Source: Streptomyces sp. XM83C (lineage in GTDB: Bacteria > Actinomycetota > Actinomycetes > Streptomycetales > Streptomycetaceae). From it: a stretch of 64,000 bases of DNA. The stretch spans positions 1 through 64,000 of the forward strand of contig NZ_JALLGL010000002.1 of assembly GCF_023072675.1 (NCBI RefSeq). The letters run 5' to 3'. The notes beneath the pieces are model-generated. The model ran no database searches, had not been told where the DNA came from, and saw only the letters and a program-made list of their open reading frames with translations. The translations under genes were made by a program, and so were the position numbers. Every line of letters begins with the position of its first letter. The first letter of the stretch is position 1. Below are positions 27,104-37,303 of this stretch, in pieces.

Positions 27104-28366
27104 GTGAGCACCTTCAAGGCCCCCAAGGGCACCTACGACCTGATCCCGCCCGAGTCCGCGAAGTACCTGGCGGTCCGTGAGGCGATCGCCGCCCCGCTGC
27201 TCTCCTCCGGCTACGGCTACATCGAGACGCCCGGCTTCGAGAACGTCGAGCTGTTCGCGCGCGGTGTCGGCGAGTCCACCGACATCGTCACCAAGGAGAT
27301 GTACGCCTTCGAGACCAAGGGCGGCGACAAGCTCGCCCTGCGCCCCGAGGGCACCGCCTCCGTGCTGCGCGCCACCCTGGAGGCCAACCTCCACAAGGCG
27401 GGCAACCTGCCGGTCAAGCTGTGGTACTCCGGCTCCTACTACCGCTACGAGCGCCCGCAGAAAGGCCGCTACCGCCACTTCTCCCAGGTCGGCGCCGAGG
27501 CGATCGGCGCGGAGGACCCCGCGCTCGACGCCGAGCTGATCATCCTCGCCGACCAGGCCTACCGCTCGCTGGGCCTGCGACAGTTCCGCATCCTGCTCAA
27601 CAGCCTCGGCGACAAGCAGTGCCGCCCCGTCTACCGGCAGGCCCTCCAGGAGTTCCTGCGCGGGCTCGACCTCGACGAGGACACCGTGCGCCGCGCCGAG
27701 ATCAACCCGCTGCGCGTCCTCGACGACAAGCGGCCCGAGGTGCAGAAGCAGCTCGCGGACGCCCCGCTGCTGCGCGACCACCTGTGCGACGCCTGCAAGG
27801 CGTACCACGAGGAGGTCCGCGAGCTGCTCATGGCCGCCGGCGTCGCCTTCGAGGACGACCCGAAGCTGGTGCGCGGCCTGGACTACTACACCCGCACCAC
27901 CTTCGAGTTCGTCCACGACGGCCTCGGCTCGCAGTCCGCGGTCGGCGGCGGCGGCCGGTACGACGGGCTGTCCGAGATGATCGGCGGCCCCGAACTGCCG
28001 TCCGTCGGCTGGGCCCTCGGCGTCGACCGCACCGTCCTCGCCCTCCAGGCCGAAGGCGTGGAACTGGACATCCCCGCGACGACCAGCGTCTACGCCGTCC
28101 CGCTCGGCGAGGAGGCCCGCCGGGTGCTGTTCGCCAAGGTCACCGAGCTGCGCAAGCTCGGGATCGCCGCGGACTTCGCCTACGGCGGCAAGGGCCTGAA
28201 GGGCTCGATGAAGAACGCCAACCGCAGCGGCGCCCGCTACACGATCGTCGCCGGTGAGCGGGACCTCGCCGAGGGTGTCGTCCAGCTCAAGGACATGGAG
28301 TCCGGCGAACAGATCCCCGTCGGCGTCAACGAGATCGTCGCGGAGCTGGAGTCCCGGCTCGGCTGA
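27104..28366 (+). CDS. hisS: Histidine--tRNA ligase
   Basis: 420 residues, class II synthetase. N-terminal [15 protein letters not shown], motif 2 [23 protein letters not shown], the histidine-specific [15 protein letters not shown] and GGGGRYDGL, and motif 3 [16 protein letters not shown]. The C-terminal anticodon domain covers about 330-420. The start is GTG 27104; a long upstream in-frame extension runs antisense-like through the preceding gene and is rejected. It is followed by a terminator. Confidence 0.97.
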   Translation: MSTFKAPKGTYDLIPPESAKYLAVREAIAAPLLSSGYGYIETPGFENVELFARGVGESTDIVTKEMYAFETKGGDKLALRPEGTASVLRATLEANLHKAGNLPVKLWYSGSYYRYERPQKGRYRHFSQVGAEAIGAEDPALDAELIILADQAYRSLGLRQFRILLNSLGDKQCRPVYRQALQEFLRGLDLDEDTVRRAEINPLRVLDDKRPEVQKQLADAPLLRDHLCDACKAYHEEVRELLMAAGVAFEDDPKLVRGLDYYTRTTFEFVHDGLGSQSAVGGGGRYDGLSEMIGGPELPSVGWALGVDRTVLALQAEGVELDIPATTSVYAVPLGEEARRVLFAKVTELRKLGIAADFAYGGKGLKGSMKNANRSGARYTIVAGERDLAEGVVQLKDMESGEQIPVGVNEIVAELESRLG

Positions 28367-28380
28367 ACGCGCGCGTGCAG

Positions 28381-28413
28381 GGCGCCGGTTGCCTCCCCGG
28401 AGGCACCGGCGCC
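28381..28413 (+). terminator. Terminator after hisS
   Basis: GGCGCCGGTTGCCTC (28381-28395), loop CCCG, GAGGCACCGGCGCC (28400-28413): 14 pairs with one bulged T. Starts 14 bases after the stop. Confidence 0.85.
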
Positions 28414-28565
28414 CCGCTGTATCACGGACCTTGTCCGGAACCGAGCGTTCTTCCCCCTCCGTACGTACGTCCTTATGTGAAGCGAACGGTGCGTGCACAG
28501 GCCGGTACGGCACAATGGCCCCTGCCCGAAGAAGGTCCAACTCTCAAGCAGACGGAATCGGCGTG

Positions 28566-29228
28566 ATGAGCAAGACGACAGTCAAGGACGTCTCCACGGA
28601 GCCCGAACCGCAGCGCGCCCAGGCCGACGCCGGGCCGAGGACGGAGGGCGGCAGCCGGGCCTTCGCCCTCATGCTGGTCATCACCGGCGCCGCCGGGCTG
28701 CTCGCCGCGTGGGTCATCACGATCGACAAGTTCAAGCTGCTCGAAGCCAAGGTCGAGGGCAAGACCTTCACGCCCGCGTGCAGCCTCAACCCGGTCGTCT
28801 CCTGCGGCAACGTCATGCAGTCCGACCAGGCCTCCGTGTTCGGCTTCCCCAACCCGATGCTCGGCCTCGTGTGCTACGGCATCGTCATCTGCGTCGGCAT
28901 GAGCCTGCTCGCCCGGGCCCGCTTCCCGCGCTGGTACTGGCTCACCTTCAACGCCGGCACCCTCTTCGGCGTCTGCTTCTGCGCATGGCTGATGTTCCAG
29001 TCGCTGTACCGCATCAACGCGCTGTGCCTGTGGTGCTCGCTGGCCTGGTGCGCGACGATCATCATGTTCTGGTACGTGACCTCGTTCAACGTCCGCAACG
29101 ACTTCCTGCCCGCCCCGCGCTGGCTCAAGAGCTTCTTCGGCGAGTTCACCTGGGTCATGCCCGTGCTGCACATCGGCATCATCGGCATGCTGGTCCTGAC
29201 CCGCTGGTGGGACTTCTGGACGAGCTGA
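28566..29228 (+). CDS. Vitamin K epoxide reductase-family membrane protein
   Basis: 220 residues, with five likely membrane helices. The VKOR signature is present: loop cysteines Cys72 and Cys80 (CSLNPVVSCGNVM), then the active-site CLWC (Cys154 and Cys157). Bacterial homologues reoxidise a DsbA-like thioredoxin partner and pass electrons to quinone, so this is probably the disulfide-bond-forming DsbB substitute. No DsbA domain is fused, unlike in some relatives. ATG 28566 was chosen; the 30 residues before the first helix are cytoplasmic. The N-terminal extension back to 28254 overlaps the hisS frame and is rejected. Confidence 0.93.
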   Translation: MSKTTVKDVSTEPEPQRAQADAGPRTEGGSRAFALMLVITGAAGLLAAWVITIDKFKLLEAKVEGKTFTPACSLNPVVSCGNVMQSDQASVFGFPNPMLGLVCYGIVICVGMSLLARARFPRWYWLTFNAGTLFGVCFCAWLMFQSLYRINALCLWCSLAWCATIIMFWYVTSFNVRNDFLPAPRWLKSFFGEFTWVMPVLHIGIIGMLVLTRWWDFWTS

Positions 29229-29241
29229 CCGGCGGACCGCA

Positions 29242-29258
29242 CCCGGCCGGCGGCCGGG
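29242..29258 (+). terminator. Weak hairpin after the VKOR gene
   Basis: CCCGGCC, loop GGC, GGCCGGG (29242-29258): short stem without U-tract, just before the rarA promoter. Confidence 0.35.
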
Positions 29259-29264
29259 GCGGCA

Positions 29265-29287
29265 CTGTCAGTGGTGTGTCTTAGGGT
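29265..29287 (+). promoter_or_regulatory. RecA-NDp (PafBC-type) promoter of rarA
   Basis: CTGTCAGTG (29265-29273), exactly 8 bases, TAGGGT (29282-29287). The -10 box ends six bases before GTG 29294, so the damage-induced mRNA would be leaderless. Confidence 0.82.
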
Positions 29288-29293
29288 TTCGGT

Positions 29294-30649
29294 GTGGAGC
29301 CCGACCTGTTCACCGCAGCCGCCGAAGAACGCCAGGAGAAGGACCCGACCGCCAGCCCCCTCGCGGTCCGGATGCGCCCGCGCACCCTCGACGAGGTCGT
29401 GGGGCAGCAGCACCTGCTCAAGCCGGGCTCACCGCTGCGCAGACTGGTCGGCGAGGGCGCCAAGGGCCCGGCCGGACCGTCCTCGGTGATCCTCTGGGGC
29501 CCGCCCGGCACCGGCAAGACCACCCTCGCCTACGTCGTCTCCAAGGCCACCAACAAGCGCTTCGTCGAACTGTCGGCGATCACCGCCGGCGTCAAGGAGG
29601 TCCGCGCGGTCATCGACGGCGCCCGCCGCGCCAGCGGGGGGTACGGGCAGGAGACCGTCCTCTTCCTCGACGAGATCCACCGCTTCAGCAAGGCCCAGCA
29701 GGACTCCCTGCTGCCCGCCGTGGAGAACCGCTGGGTCACCCTCATCGCCGCCACCACCGAGAACCCGTACTTCTCGGTCATCTCCCCGCTGCTGTCCCGC
29801 TCCCTGCTGCTCACCCTGGAACCCCTCACCGACGACGACGTCCGGGGCCTGCTGCGCCGCGCCCTCACCGACGAGCGCGGCCTGAAGGGGGCCGTCGCCC
29901 TCCCCGAGGACACCGAGGACCATCTGCTGCGCATCGCCGGCGGTGACGCCCGCCGCGCCCTGACTGCGCTGGAGGCCGCCGCCGGGGCCGCTCTCGACAA
30001 GGGCGAGAGCGAGATCGCCCTCGCCACCCTGGAGGCCACCGTCGACCGGGCGGCGGTGAAGTACGACCGTGACGGCGACCAGCACTACGACGTCGCCAGC
30101 GCCCTGATCAAGTCGATCCGCGGCTCCGACGTCGACGCCGCCCTGCACTACCTGGCCCGCATGATCGAGGCCGGCGAGGACCCCCGCTTCATCGCCCGCC
30201 GGCTGATGATCTCCGCCAGCGAGGACATCGGCCTGGCCGACCCCAACGCCCTGCCCATCGCGGTCGCCGCCGCGCAGGCCGTCGCCATGATCGGCTTCCC
30301 CGAGGCCGCCCTCACCCTCAGCCACGCCACCATCGCCCTCGCCCTGGCGCCCAAGTCCAACGCGGCCACCACCGCGATCGGCGCCGCCCTGGACGACGTA
30401 CGCAAAGGCCTGGCGGGCCCGGTCCCGCCGCATCTGCGCGACGGGCACTACAAGGGCGCCGCCAAGCTCGGCCACGCCCAGGGCTACGTCTATCCGCACG
30501 ACCTGCCCGAGGGCATCGCCGCCCAGCAGTACGCGCCCGACGCCCTCAAGGACCGCGAGTACTACACCCCCACCCGGCACGGCGCCGAGGCGCGGTACGC
30601 GGACGCCGTCGAATGGACCCGCAGGCACCTCGGTCGCAGACCGTCGTGA
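29294..30649 (+). CDS. rarA: Replication-associated recombination protein RarA (MgsA) ATPase
   Basis: 451 residues, AAA+ clamp-loader-like ATPase that acts at stalled forks. Walker A is GPPGTGKTT, Walker [16 protein letters not shown], sensor 1 [12 protein letters not shown], and the C-terminal tetramerisation domain contains [27 protein letters not shown] and [13 protein letters not shown] 29294 has no ribosome binding site but lies directly behind the promoter. The damage promoter fits a repair role. Confidence 0.95.
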   Translation: MEPDLFTAAAEERQEKDPTASPLAVRMRPRTLDEVVGQQHLLKPGSPLRRLVGEGAKGPAGPSSVILWGPPGTGKTTLAYVVSKATNKRFVELSAITAGVKEVRAVIDGARRASGGYGQETVLFLDEIHRFSKAQQDSLLPAVENRWVTLIAATTENPYFSVISPLLSRSLLLTLEPLTDDDVRGLLRRALTDERGLKGAVALPEDTEDHLLRIAGGDARRALTALEAAAGAALDKGESEIALATLEATVDRAAVKYDRDGDQHYDVASALIKSIRGSDVDAALHYLARMIEAGEDPRFIARRLMISASEDIGLADPNALPIAVAAAQAVAMIGFPEAALTLSHATIALALAPKSNAATTAIGAALDDVRKGLAGPVPPHLRDGHYKGAAKLGHAQGYVYPHDLPEGIAAQQYAPDALKDREYYTPTRHGAEARYADAVEWTRRHLGRRPS

Positions 30650-30940
30650 GCACCCTGTAGACTGCCCCGAAGTGCTGTGTCCCGTGCTGTCAGAGCGGGA
30701 CGGCCAGCCGGAACCCCCCGCGGGTTCCAGGAGCGTCGCGCACCGTCGAACGGTGTCGCGGGCAGCCCACCACCACCCGGAATCCCGGGACCGGTCGGTG
30801 GGCCACTCGCGTGCTGCACGTATGTGCCCAGACCAGGGGAGCGGCTGCCCGCCCCGCCCATCGCGGCGAGGAGGGATTCCCCGGCTGCGGATGCGACCTC
30901 CCGTAACCCTGACGAGCCGAACACTAGGAAAAGAGAGACA
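30650..30940 (+). other. 291-base gap: rpsD promoter and long 5' leader
   Basis: TAGACT at 30658-30663 is a -10 candidate right after rarA; transcription from about 30670 would give a leader of about 270 bases. The stretch is rich in short G/C inverted repeats and has no credible gene. It ends with AGGAAAAGAGAG before rpsD. S4 represses its own synthesis in other bacteria, so a regulatory leader is possible. Confidence 0.5.
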
Positions 30941-31555
30941 GTGGCGAACCAGTCCCGCCCCAAGGTCAAGAAGTCGCGTGCCCTCGGTATCGCGCTGACC
31001 CCGAAGGCCGTCAAGTACTTCGAGGCCCGTCCCTACCCGCCGGGTGAGCACGGCCGTGGCCGCAAGCAGAACTCGGACTACAAGGTCCGTCTGCTGGAGA
31101 AGCAGCGTCTGCGCGCGCAGTACGACATCTCCGAGCGCCAGCTGGTCCGCGCCTACGAGCGTGCCGCCAAGGTGCAGGGCAAGACCGGTGAGGCCCTGAT
31201 CGTGGAGCTGGAGAAGCGCCTCGACGCGCTGGTCCTGCGCTCCGGCATCGCCCGCACGATCTACCAGGCCCGCCAGATGGTCGTCCACGGCCACATCCAG
31301 GTCAACGGCAAGAAGGTCGACAAGCCGTCCTTCGTCGTCCGTCCCGACGATGTCGTCCAGGTCCGCGACCGCTCCAAGGACAAGACGCTCTTCCAGATCG
31401 CCCGGGAGGGTGGCTTCGCCCCCGAGGGCGAGACCCCGCGCTACCTCCAGGTGAACCTCAAGGCCCTGGCGTTCCGCCTGGACCGCGAGCCGAACCGCAA
31501 GGAGATCCCGGTGATCTGCGACGAGCAGCTCGTCGTCGAGTACTACGCCCGCTGA
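30941..31555 (+). CDS. rpsD: 30S ribosomal protein S4 (zinc-free type)
   Basis: 204 residues. The start GTG 30941 begins ANQSRPKVKKSRALGIALTP. The N-terminus lacks the four Cys of zinc-binding S4 (the region before YFEARPYPPGEHGRGR has none), so this is the C-minus form. The S4 RNA-binding domain is clear (EKRLDALVLRSGIARTIYQARQMVVHGHIQVNGKKV). It nucleates 30S assembly. The gene stands alone, away from the alpha operon, as is usual in Streptomyces. Confidence 0.97.
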   Translation: MANQSRPKVKKSRALGIALTPKAVKYFEARPYPPGEHGRGRKQNSDYKVRLLEKQRLRAQYDISERQLVRAYERAAKVQGKTGEALIVELEKRLDALVLRSGIARTIYQARQMVVHGHIQVNGKKVDKPSFVVRPDDVVQVRDRSKDKTLFQIAREGGFAPEGETPRYLQVNLKALAFRLDREPNRKEIPVICDEQLVVEYYAR

Positions 31556-31576
31556 TCTCCAGCGCGCCGTAGCACC

Positions 31577-33658
31577 TCAGCCCGCCGGCGCCGGCCGAGG
31601 ACCGGTACGGCGCAACGCCCGCGCCACGGCCGCCTCCCGGTCCAGCAGCCGCCCCCGGGCCAGGCACCGCTCGTACCGCTCCTCGCCGAGCCGCTCGCGT
31701 GCCGCCGCCGCGCACAGCTCGTGCGGCGCGTTGTAGTGGGCCGACCCGAACAGCGGCAGCCCCACCGACGGCCAGATCCGGCTCGCCGCGCCCTGTAGCA
31801 CCGCCGCCTCCGCCGCGTCCCCCTCCGACGCCGTCACCAGCGCCAGCAGCTCCAGCGCCAGCACCGAACCCAGCAGATCGTGGAAGCCGTGCGCGTCGGA
31901 CAGACACGCCGACAGCAGCGTACGGGCACCCGGCAGATCACCCTCCGCCCACGCCGCGTACCCCAGCACGTACAGCGCGTACGCCCGCGCCCACCGCTCC
32001 CCGTGGTCGTCGCAGATCCGCCGTACGTCCTCACTGATACGCACCGCGTCCGCCCGGTCGCCGAGGAACGCCCGCGTCATCGCCAGCTCCACCTGGCTCA
32101 TCAGCACATTGCTGTTCAGCTCGCCGACCTCCCGGTAGCGCTCCAGCGCCGACCGCAGCAGCCGCTCCGCCCGCACCGCGTCGTCCGAGACCAGCGCCAG
32201 ACAGCCGGTGCGGTGCTCCGCGTACGCCAGCGCCGTCGCGTCGGCGGTGCGCTCCGCGCCCTCCCGGCACTCCTCCAGCGCCGCCAGCGCGGGCACCGAG
32301 TCGCCTTGGAGGATCGCCACATAGCCGAGCACCCACAGCGCCTTCAGCCGTGTCCGCGCGTGCGCCGGACGGTCGGCGTCCAGCTCCACACTGCGCTCCA
32401 GCCAGTGCCGGCCCTCCGGCAGCCGCCCGCAGCCCACCCACAGAAACCACAGCGAACCCGCCAGATACTGGCCCAGATGCGCCTCGCCCGGCTCGGTCAG
32501 ACAGTGCTCCAGCGCGCACCTGAGGTTCGGCAGCTCCACCTCGGCCCGCGCCGCCACCTCCGCCTGCCGGGGCGAGAACCACTCCAGCTCGCACCAGGTC
32601 GCCAGACCCACATACCAGTCACGGTGCCGCCGCCGCAGCCGCGGCTCGTCCCCGGTGGCCCGCAGCCACTCGGCGCCGTACGCACGGAGCGTGTCCAGCA
32701 TCCGGTAGCGCGCCCCGGCCGCGGTCTCCTCCCGCGTCACCACCGACTGCGCGATCAGCTCGGTGAGCACCTCCAGCACCTCGTCGGAGGGCAGCCCGTG
32801 CCCCCCGCACACATACTCCGCCGCCTCCAGATCGAACCGGCCCGCGAACACCGAGAGCCGCGCCCACAGCAGCCGCTCCTCGGGGGTGCACAGCTCATGG
32901 CTCCAGCCGATCGCCGTGCGCAGCGCCCGATGACGGGGGAGCGCGTCGCGCGCCCCGCCCGCCAGCAGCCGGAACCGGTCGTCGAACCGTTCCAGCAACT
33001 GACGCGGCGACAGCGCCCGCAGCCTCCCCGCCGCCAGCTCGACCGCCAGCGGGATCCCGTCCAGACGCCGGCACAACTCCCGTACGACATCCGTCTCCCC
33101 GTCGACCGGCACGCCCTGCGCGGCGGCACGGTCCGCGAACAGCCGCACCGCGTCCGCCTGGGGAAGCGGCTCCAGCGGGAACAGCCGCTCACCGGCCAGC
33201 CGCAGCGGGCGGCGGCCCACCGCGAGCACCCTCAGCGACGGCAGCCTGGCCAGCAGCTCCGCGACCAGCTCCGCGCACGCCTCCGCCAGATGCTCCACCC
33301 CGTCGAGCAGCAGCAGCACTTCCCGCCCGCGCAGATGCGCCAGCAGCGTCTCCCGCGGCCCCCGGGGCCGCTGGTCCGTCAGCCCCAGTGCCTCCACGAC
33401 GGCGTGGTCCAGGACCTCCGGGTCGCGCAGCGGCGCCAGCTCCACCCGCCACGCCCCGTCCCGGGCGCCGGCACCGCCCGCGGCGCGCCCGGCCAGCCGC
33501 GACTTGCCGACCCCGCCCGGTCCTGTCACGGTCACCAGCCGTGCGGTGCGGAGCGCCTCGGCGAGCGAGGCCAGTTCGGCCGACCGTCCCACGAACGCGT
33601 CGGGCTCCACGGGCAGATTGCCGGGCGGAGGCGCCTGTCCGGGCTGCTGATCTCGCAT
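31577..33658 (-). CDS. STAND (NB-ARC) ATPase with helical repeats, no DNA-binding domain
   Basis: 693 residues. After a short Pro-rich start and DAFVGRSAELASLAEAL, a P-loop (TGPGGVGKS), a Walker B LLLLDGVEHL, and the GLPLA-like LDGIPLAVELAAGRLRAL mark an NB-ARC domain of the AfsR/LuxR-regulator type. From about 330 on come tetratricopeptide-like helices. Family members usually carry an N-terminal SARP or a C-terminal LuxR helix-turn-helix; here the protein ends at RTGPRPAPAG without one. A sensor or adaptor role is inferred. The start is ATG 33658; the frame runs open to 34405 antisense to the next genes but is not credible. The gene faces rpsD with a 21-base gap. Confidence 0.85.
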   Translation of the reverse strand: MRDQQPGQAPPPGNLPVEPDAFVGRSAELASLAEALRTARLVTVTGPGGVGKSRLAGRAAGGAGARDGAWRVELAPLRDPEVLDHAVVEALGLTDQRPRGPRETLLAHLRGREVLLLLDGVEHLAEACAELVAELLARLPSLRVLAVGRRPLRLAGERLFPLEPLPQADAVRLFADRAAAQGVPVDGETDVVRELCRRLDGIPLAVELAAGRLRALSPRQLLERFDDRFRLLAGGARDALPRHRALRTAIGWSHELCTPEERLLWARLSVFAGRFDLEAAEYVCGGHGLPSDEVLEVLTELIAQSVVTREETAAGARYRMLDTLRAYGAEWLRATGDEPRLRRRHRDWYVGLATWCELEWFSPRQAEVAARAEVELPNLRCALEHCLTEPGEAHLGQYLAGSLWFLWVGCGRLPEGRHWLERSVELDADRPAHARTRLKALWVLGYVAILQGDSVPALAALEECREGAERTADATALAYAEHRTGCLALVSDDAVRAERLLRSALERYREVGELNSNVLMSQVELAMTRAFLGDRADAVRISEDVRRICDDHGERWARAYALYVLGYAAWAEGDLPGARTLLSACLSDAHGFHDLLGSVLALELLALVTASEGDAAEAAVLQGAASRIWPSVGLPLFGSAHYNAPHELCAAAARERLGEERYERCLARGRLLDREAAVARALRRTGPRPAPAG

Positions 33659-33670
33659 GGGACACGGAGC

Positions 33671-33694
33671 GTACTGAACCGTGTTCGGTCCGTA
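33671..33694. promoter_or_regulatory. Imperfect palindrome in a divergent promoter region
   Basis: GTACTGAACC-GTGTTC-GGTCCGTAC lies 13 bases before the STAND gene start and 130 bases before the DUF948 gene. It may be an operator for either. TAGGCT at about 33762 could be the -10 box for the plus-strand gene. Confidence 0.3.
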
Positions 33695-33820
33695 CAATCG
33701 CGCCTTCGGACACCCGCGCTCCGCGCCTAATCCGGTACGGAGCGGCACCCCCGGCGCGATAGGCTCGGTGACACTGATTTTTCGATGTTCAGGCACGTTT
33801 TCAGGGAGCGGGTGCACAAG

Positions 33821-34267
33821 GTGTCCGGTGGAGAGGTGGCCGGGATCCTGGTGGCCGTCTTCTGGGCGATCCTGGTCTCCTTCCTCGCGGTGGCTCTCGC
33901 GAGGCTGGCCCAGACGCTCAAGGCGACCACCAAGCTCGTGGCGGACGTGACCGACCAGGCCGTTCCGCTGCTGGCCGACGCCTCCGCGGCGGTGCGCTCC
34001 GCGCAGACCCAGATCGACCGGGTCGACGCGATCGCCTCGGACGTCCAGGAGGTCACCTCGAACGCCTCCGCGCTGTCCACCACCGTGGCCTCCACCTTCG
34101 GCGGCCCGCTGGTCAAGGTCGCGGCGTTCGGCTATGGCGTCCGCCGCGCCCTCGGCGGACGCCGGGACGAGGGCACCCGCGGCAAGGACGTGCCCGCCGA
34201 GTCGCCCCGGCGTACCGTGATCGTGGGCCGCACCGTCCCGTCCGCGCGGCGGGGCAAGCGGAAGTGA
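33821..34267 (+). CDS. DUF948-domain membrane protein
   Basis: 148 residues from GTG 33821 (SGGEVAGILVAVFWAILVSFLAVAL). One membrane helix at the N-terminus, then a helical region with AVRSAQTQIDRVDAIASDVQEV, typical of DUF948 proteins, and a basic tail. GTG 33812 and ATG 33785 are in-frame alternatives; AGGGAG at 33803-33808 sits 3 bases from 33812 and 12 from 33821, so the start is unsure. Function unknown; its partner follows after 16 bases, before alaS. Confidence 0.8.
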   Translation: MSGGEVAGILVAVFWAILVSFLAVALARLAQTLKATTKLVADVTDQAVPLLADASAAVRSAQTQIDRVDAIASDVQEVTSNASALSTTVASTFGGPLVKVAAFGYGVRRALGGRRDEGTRGKDVPAESPRRTVIVGRTVPSARRGKRK

Positions 34268-34283
34268 GGACTGAGACCGAGCG

Positions 34284-34631
34284 ATGTTCCGCCGTACGTT
34301 CTGGTTCACCACGGGTGTGGCCGCCGGTGTGTGGGCCACCACCAAGGTCAACCGCAAGCTGAAGCAGCTGACGCCCGAGAGCCTGGCCGCCACCGCGGCG
34401 AACAAGGCCCTGGAGACCGGTCAGCGGCTCAAGGACCGAGCGGTGGACTTCGCCCTCGACGTCCGCGACAACATGGCCCGGCGGGAGGCGGAACTCGAGG
34501 AGGCCCTCGGCATCCACGAGGACCCCGGACTCACCCCGCCCCGGCGGCTCGCCGCCCTGGAAACCAACCGCAGCAACCCCCAGTACATCGAGACCACGAC
34601 GTACTCGTACAACCGGAATGAGGACCACTGA
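34284..34631 (+). CDS. Small conserved actinobacterial protein upstream of alaS
   Basis: 115 residues. [26 protein letters not shown] suggests a short membrane or amphipathic segment, followed by a helical charged part and a Tyr/Thr/Asn-rich C-terminus ([12 protein letters not shown]). I do not recognise a function; it resembles the small DUF6167-type proteins found here in Streptomyces. Its TGA overlaps the alaS ATG by one base, so it is translated with alaS. Confidence 0.8.
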   Translation: MFRRTFWFTTGVAAGVWATTKVNRKLKQLTPESLAATAANKALETGQRLKDRAVDFALDVRDNMARREAELEEALGIHEDPGLTPPRRLAALETNRSNPQYIETTTYSYNRNEDH

Positions 34632-37303
34632 TGGAGTCGGCTGAGATCCGCCGTCGCTGGCTGAGCTTCTTCGAGGAGCGCGGGCACACCGTCGTCCCTT
34701 CGGCGTCGCTCATCGCGGACGACCCGACTCTGCTCCTCGTCCCCGCCGGCATGGTGCCCTTCAAGCCCTACTTCCTGGGCGAGGTCAAGCCGCCGTTCCC
34801 GCGCGCCACCAGCGTGCAGAAGTGCGTGCGCACCCCCGACATCGAAGAGGTCGGCAAGACCACGCGGCACGGCACGTTCTTCCAGATGTGCGGCAACTTC
34901 TCCTTCGGCGACTACTTCAAGGAAGGCGCCATCAAGCTCGCCTGGGAGCTGCTCACCACGCCCCAGGACAAGGGCGGTTACGGCCTCGACCCCGAGCGCC
35001 TGTGGATCACCGTCTACCAGGACGACGACGAGGCCGAGCAGATCTGGCACGAGGTCGTCGGCGTGCCGAAGGAGCGCATCCAGCGCCTCGGCATGAAGGA
35101 CAACTTCTGGTCCATGGGCGTGCCCGGCCCGTGCGGCCCCTGCTCCGAGATCAACTACGACCGCGGCCCCGAGTTCGGCGTCGAGGGCGGCCCCGCCGTC
35201 AACGACGAGCGGTACGTGGAGATCTGGAACCTCGTCTTCATGCAGTACGAGCGGGGCGAGGGCACCGGCAAGGACAACTTCGAGATCCTCGGGGACCTGC
35301 CGAGCAAGAACATCGACACCGGCCTCGGCCTGGAGCGGCTCGCCATGATTCTTCAGGGCGTGCAGAACATGTACGAGATCGACACCTCCATGGCCGTCAT
35401 CGAGAAGGCCACCGAGCTGACCGGTGTCCGCTACGGCGACGCCCAGGCGTCGGACGTGTCCCTGCGCGTGGTCACCGACCACATGCGCACCGCCACCATG
35501 CTCATCGGCGACGGCGTCACCCCCGGCAACGAGGGCCGCGGCTATGTGCTGCGCCGCATCATGCGCCGCGCCATCCGCAACATGCGGCTGCTCGGCGCGA
35601 CCGGTCCGGTCGTCAAGGACCTGATCGACGTGGTGATCGGCATGATGGGCCGGCAGTACCCCGAGCTGATCACCGACCGCGAGCGGATCGAGAAGGTCGC
35701 CCTCGCCGAGGAGGCCGCCTTCCTCAAGACGCTGAAGGCCGGCACCAACATCCTCGACACCGCCGTCGCCGAGACCAAGGCCGCCGGCTCCTCCGTGCTC
35801 CCCGGCGACAAGGCGTTCCTGCTCCACGACACCTGGGGCTTCCCGATCGACCTCACCCTGGAGATGGCCGCCGAGCAGGGCCTGTCCGTGGACGAGGACG
35901 GCTTCCGCCGCCTGATGAAGGAGCAGCGGGAGCGCGCCAAGGCCGACGCCCAGGCCAAGAAGACCGGCCACGCCGACCTCGGCGCCTACCGTGAGATCGC
36001 CGACCGCGCCGGTGAGACCGACTTCATCGGCTACACCGACACCGAGGGCGAGTCCACCGTCGTCGGCATCCTCGTCGACGGCGTCTCCTCGCCGGCCGCC
36101 ACCGAGGGCGACGAGGTGGAGATCGTCCTCGACCGCACCCCGTTCTACGCCGAGGGCGGCGGCCAGATCGGCGACACCGGCCGCATCAAGGTGGACACGG
36201 GCGCCGTCATCGAGGTCCGCGACTGCCAGAAGCCGGTGCCGGGCGTCTACGTCCACAAGGGCGTCGTCCAGGTCGGTGAGGTCACCGTCGGTGCCAAGGC
36301 CCACGCCGCCATCGACGCCCGGCGGCGTACCGCCATCGCCCGCGCCCACTCGGCCACCCACCTCACCCACCAGGCCCTGCGCGACGCCCTCGGCCCGACG
36401 GCCGCCCAGGCCGGCTCGGAGAACCAGCCGGGCCGCTTCCGCTTCGACTTCGGCTCCCCGTCGGCCGTGCCGACGGCCGTGATGACCGACGTCGAGCAGA
36501 AGATCAACGAGGTGCTCGCCCGCGACCTCGACGTCCGCGCCGAGGTCATGGGCATCGACGAGGCCAAGAAGCAGGGCGCCATCGCCGAGTTCGGCGAGAA
36601 GTACGGCGAGCGGGTCCGCGTCGTCACCATCGGCGACTTCTCCAAGGAGCTGTGCGGCGGCACCCATGTGCACAACACCGCCCAGCTGGGTCTGGTGAAG
36701 CTGCTCGGCGAGTCCTCCATCGGCTCCGGTGTGCGCCGTATCGAGGCCCTCGTCGGTGTGGACGCCTACAACTTCCTCGCCCGTGAGCACACGGTCGTCA
36801 ACCAGCTGACCGAGCTGCTCAAGGGCCGCCCGGAGGAGCTGCCGGAGAAGGTCTCCGCGATGCTCGGCAAGCTGAAGGACGCCGAGAAGGAGATCGAGAA
36901 GTTCCGCGCCGAGAAGGTGCTGCAAGCCGCCGCCGGTCTCGCCGAGTCCGCCAAGGACGTCCGCGGCATCGCCGTGGTGACCGGGCAGGTGCCCGACGGG
37001 ACCACCCCGGACGACCTGCGCAAGCTGGTCCTCGACGTGCGGGGCCGCATCCAGGGCGGGCGGGCCGCCGTCGTCGCCCTGTTCACCGTGAACAACGGCA
37101 AGCCGCTCACCGTGATCGCCACCAACGACGCCGCCCGCGACCGCGGCCTCAAGGCCGGTGACCTGGTGCGCACCGCCGCCAAGACGCTCGGCGGCGGCGG
37201 TGGCGGCAAGCCGGACGTCGCCCAGGGCGGCGGCCAGAACCCGGCCGCTGTCGGCGAGGCCGTCGAGGCCGTGGAGCGGCTGGTCGCGGAGACGGCCAAG
37301 TAA
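34631..37303 (+). CDS. alaS: Alanine--tRNA ligase
   Basis: 890 residues, class IIc synthetase. The N-terminal catalytic domain begins [22 protein letters not shown]. The editing domain shows [11 protein letters not shown] (HxxxH) and the zinc-binding [11 protein letters not shown]-Ala (DHHA1) domain ends with a Gly-rich RNA-binding loop ([15 protein letters not shown]). ATG 34631 shares its A with the upstream stop, and its own TAATG joins ruvX. This gene order (alaS-ruvX-mltG-aroE) is widely kept in actinobacteria. Confidence 0.98.
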   Translation: MESAEIRRRWLSFFEERGHTVVPSASLIADDPTLLLVPAGMVPFKPYFLGEVKPPFPRATSVQKCVRTPDIEEVGKTTRHGTFFQMCGNFSFGDYFKEGAIKLAWELLTTPQDKGGYGLDPERLWITVYQDDDEAEQIWHEVVGVPKERIQRLGMKDNFWSMGVPGPCGPCSEINYDRGPEFGVEGGPAVNDERYVEIWNLVFMQYERGEGTGKDNFEILGDLPSKNIDTGLGLERLAMILQGVQNMYEIDTSMAVIEKATELTGVRYGDAQASDVSLRVVTDHMRTATMLIGDGVTPGNEGRGYVLRRIMRRAIRNMRLLGATGPVVKDLIDVVIGMMGRQYPELITDRERIEKVALAEEAAFLKTLKAGTNILDTAVAETKAAGSSVLPGDKAFLLHDTWGFPIDLTLEMAAEQGLSVDEDGFRRLMKEQRERAKADAQAKKTGHADLGAYREIADRAGETDFIGYTDTEGESTVVGILVDGVSSPAATEGDEVEIVLDRTPFYAEGGGQIGDTGRIKVDTGAVIEVRDCQKPVPGVYVHKGVVQVGEVTVGAKAHAAIDARRRTAIARAHSATHLTHQALRDALGPTAAQAGSENQPGRFRFDFGSPSAVPTAVMTDVEQKINEVLARDLDVRAEVMGIDEAKKQGAIAEFGEKYGERVRVVTIGDFSKELCGGTHVHNTAQLGLVKLLGESSIGSGVRRIEALVGVDAYNFLAREHTVVNQLTELLKGRPEELPEKVSAMLGKLKDAEKEIEKFRAEKVLQAAAGLAESAKDVRGIAVVTGQVPDGTTPDDLRKLVLDVRGRIQGGRAAVVALFTVNNGKPLTVIATNDAARDRGLKAGDLVRTAAKTLGGGGGGKPDVAQGGGQNPAAVGEAVEAVERLVAETAK

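Noticed and set aside
33659-34405. N-terminal extension of the STAND ATPase frame
   Set aside because: It runs antisense through two well-supported small genes and the divergent promoter region; the protein family starts near ATG 33658.
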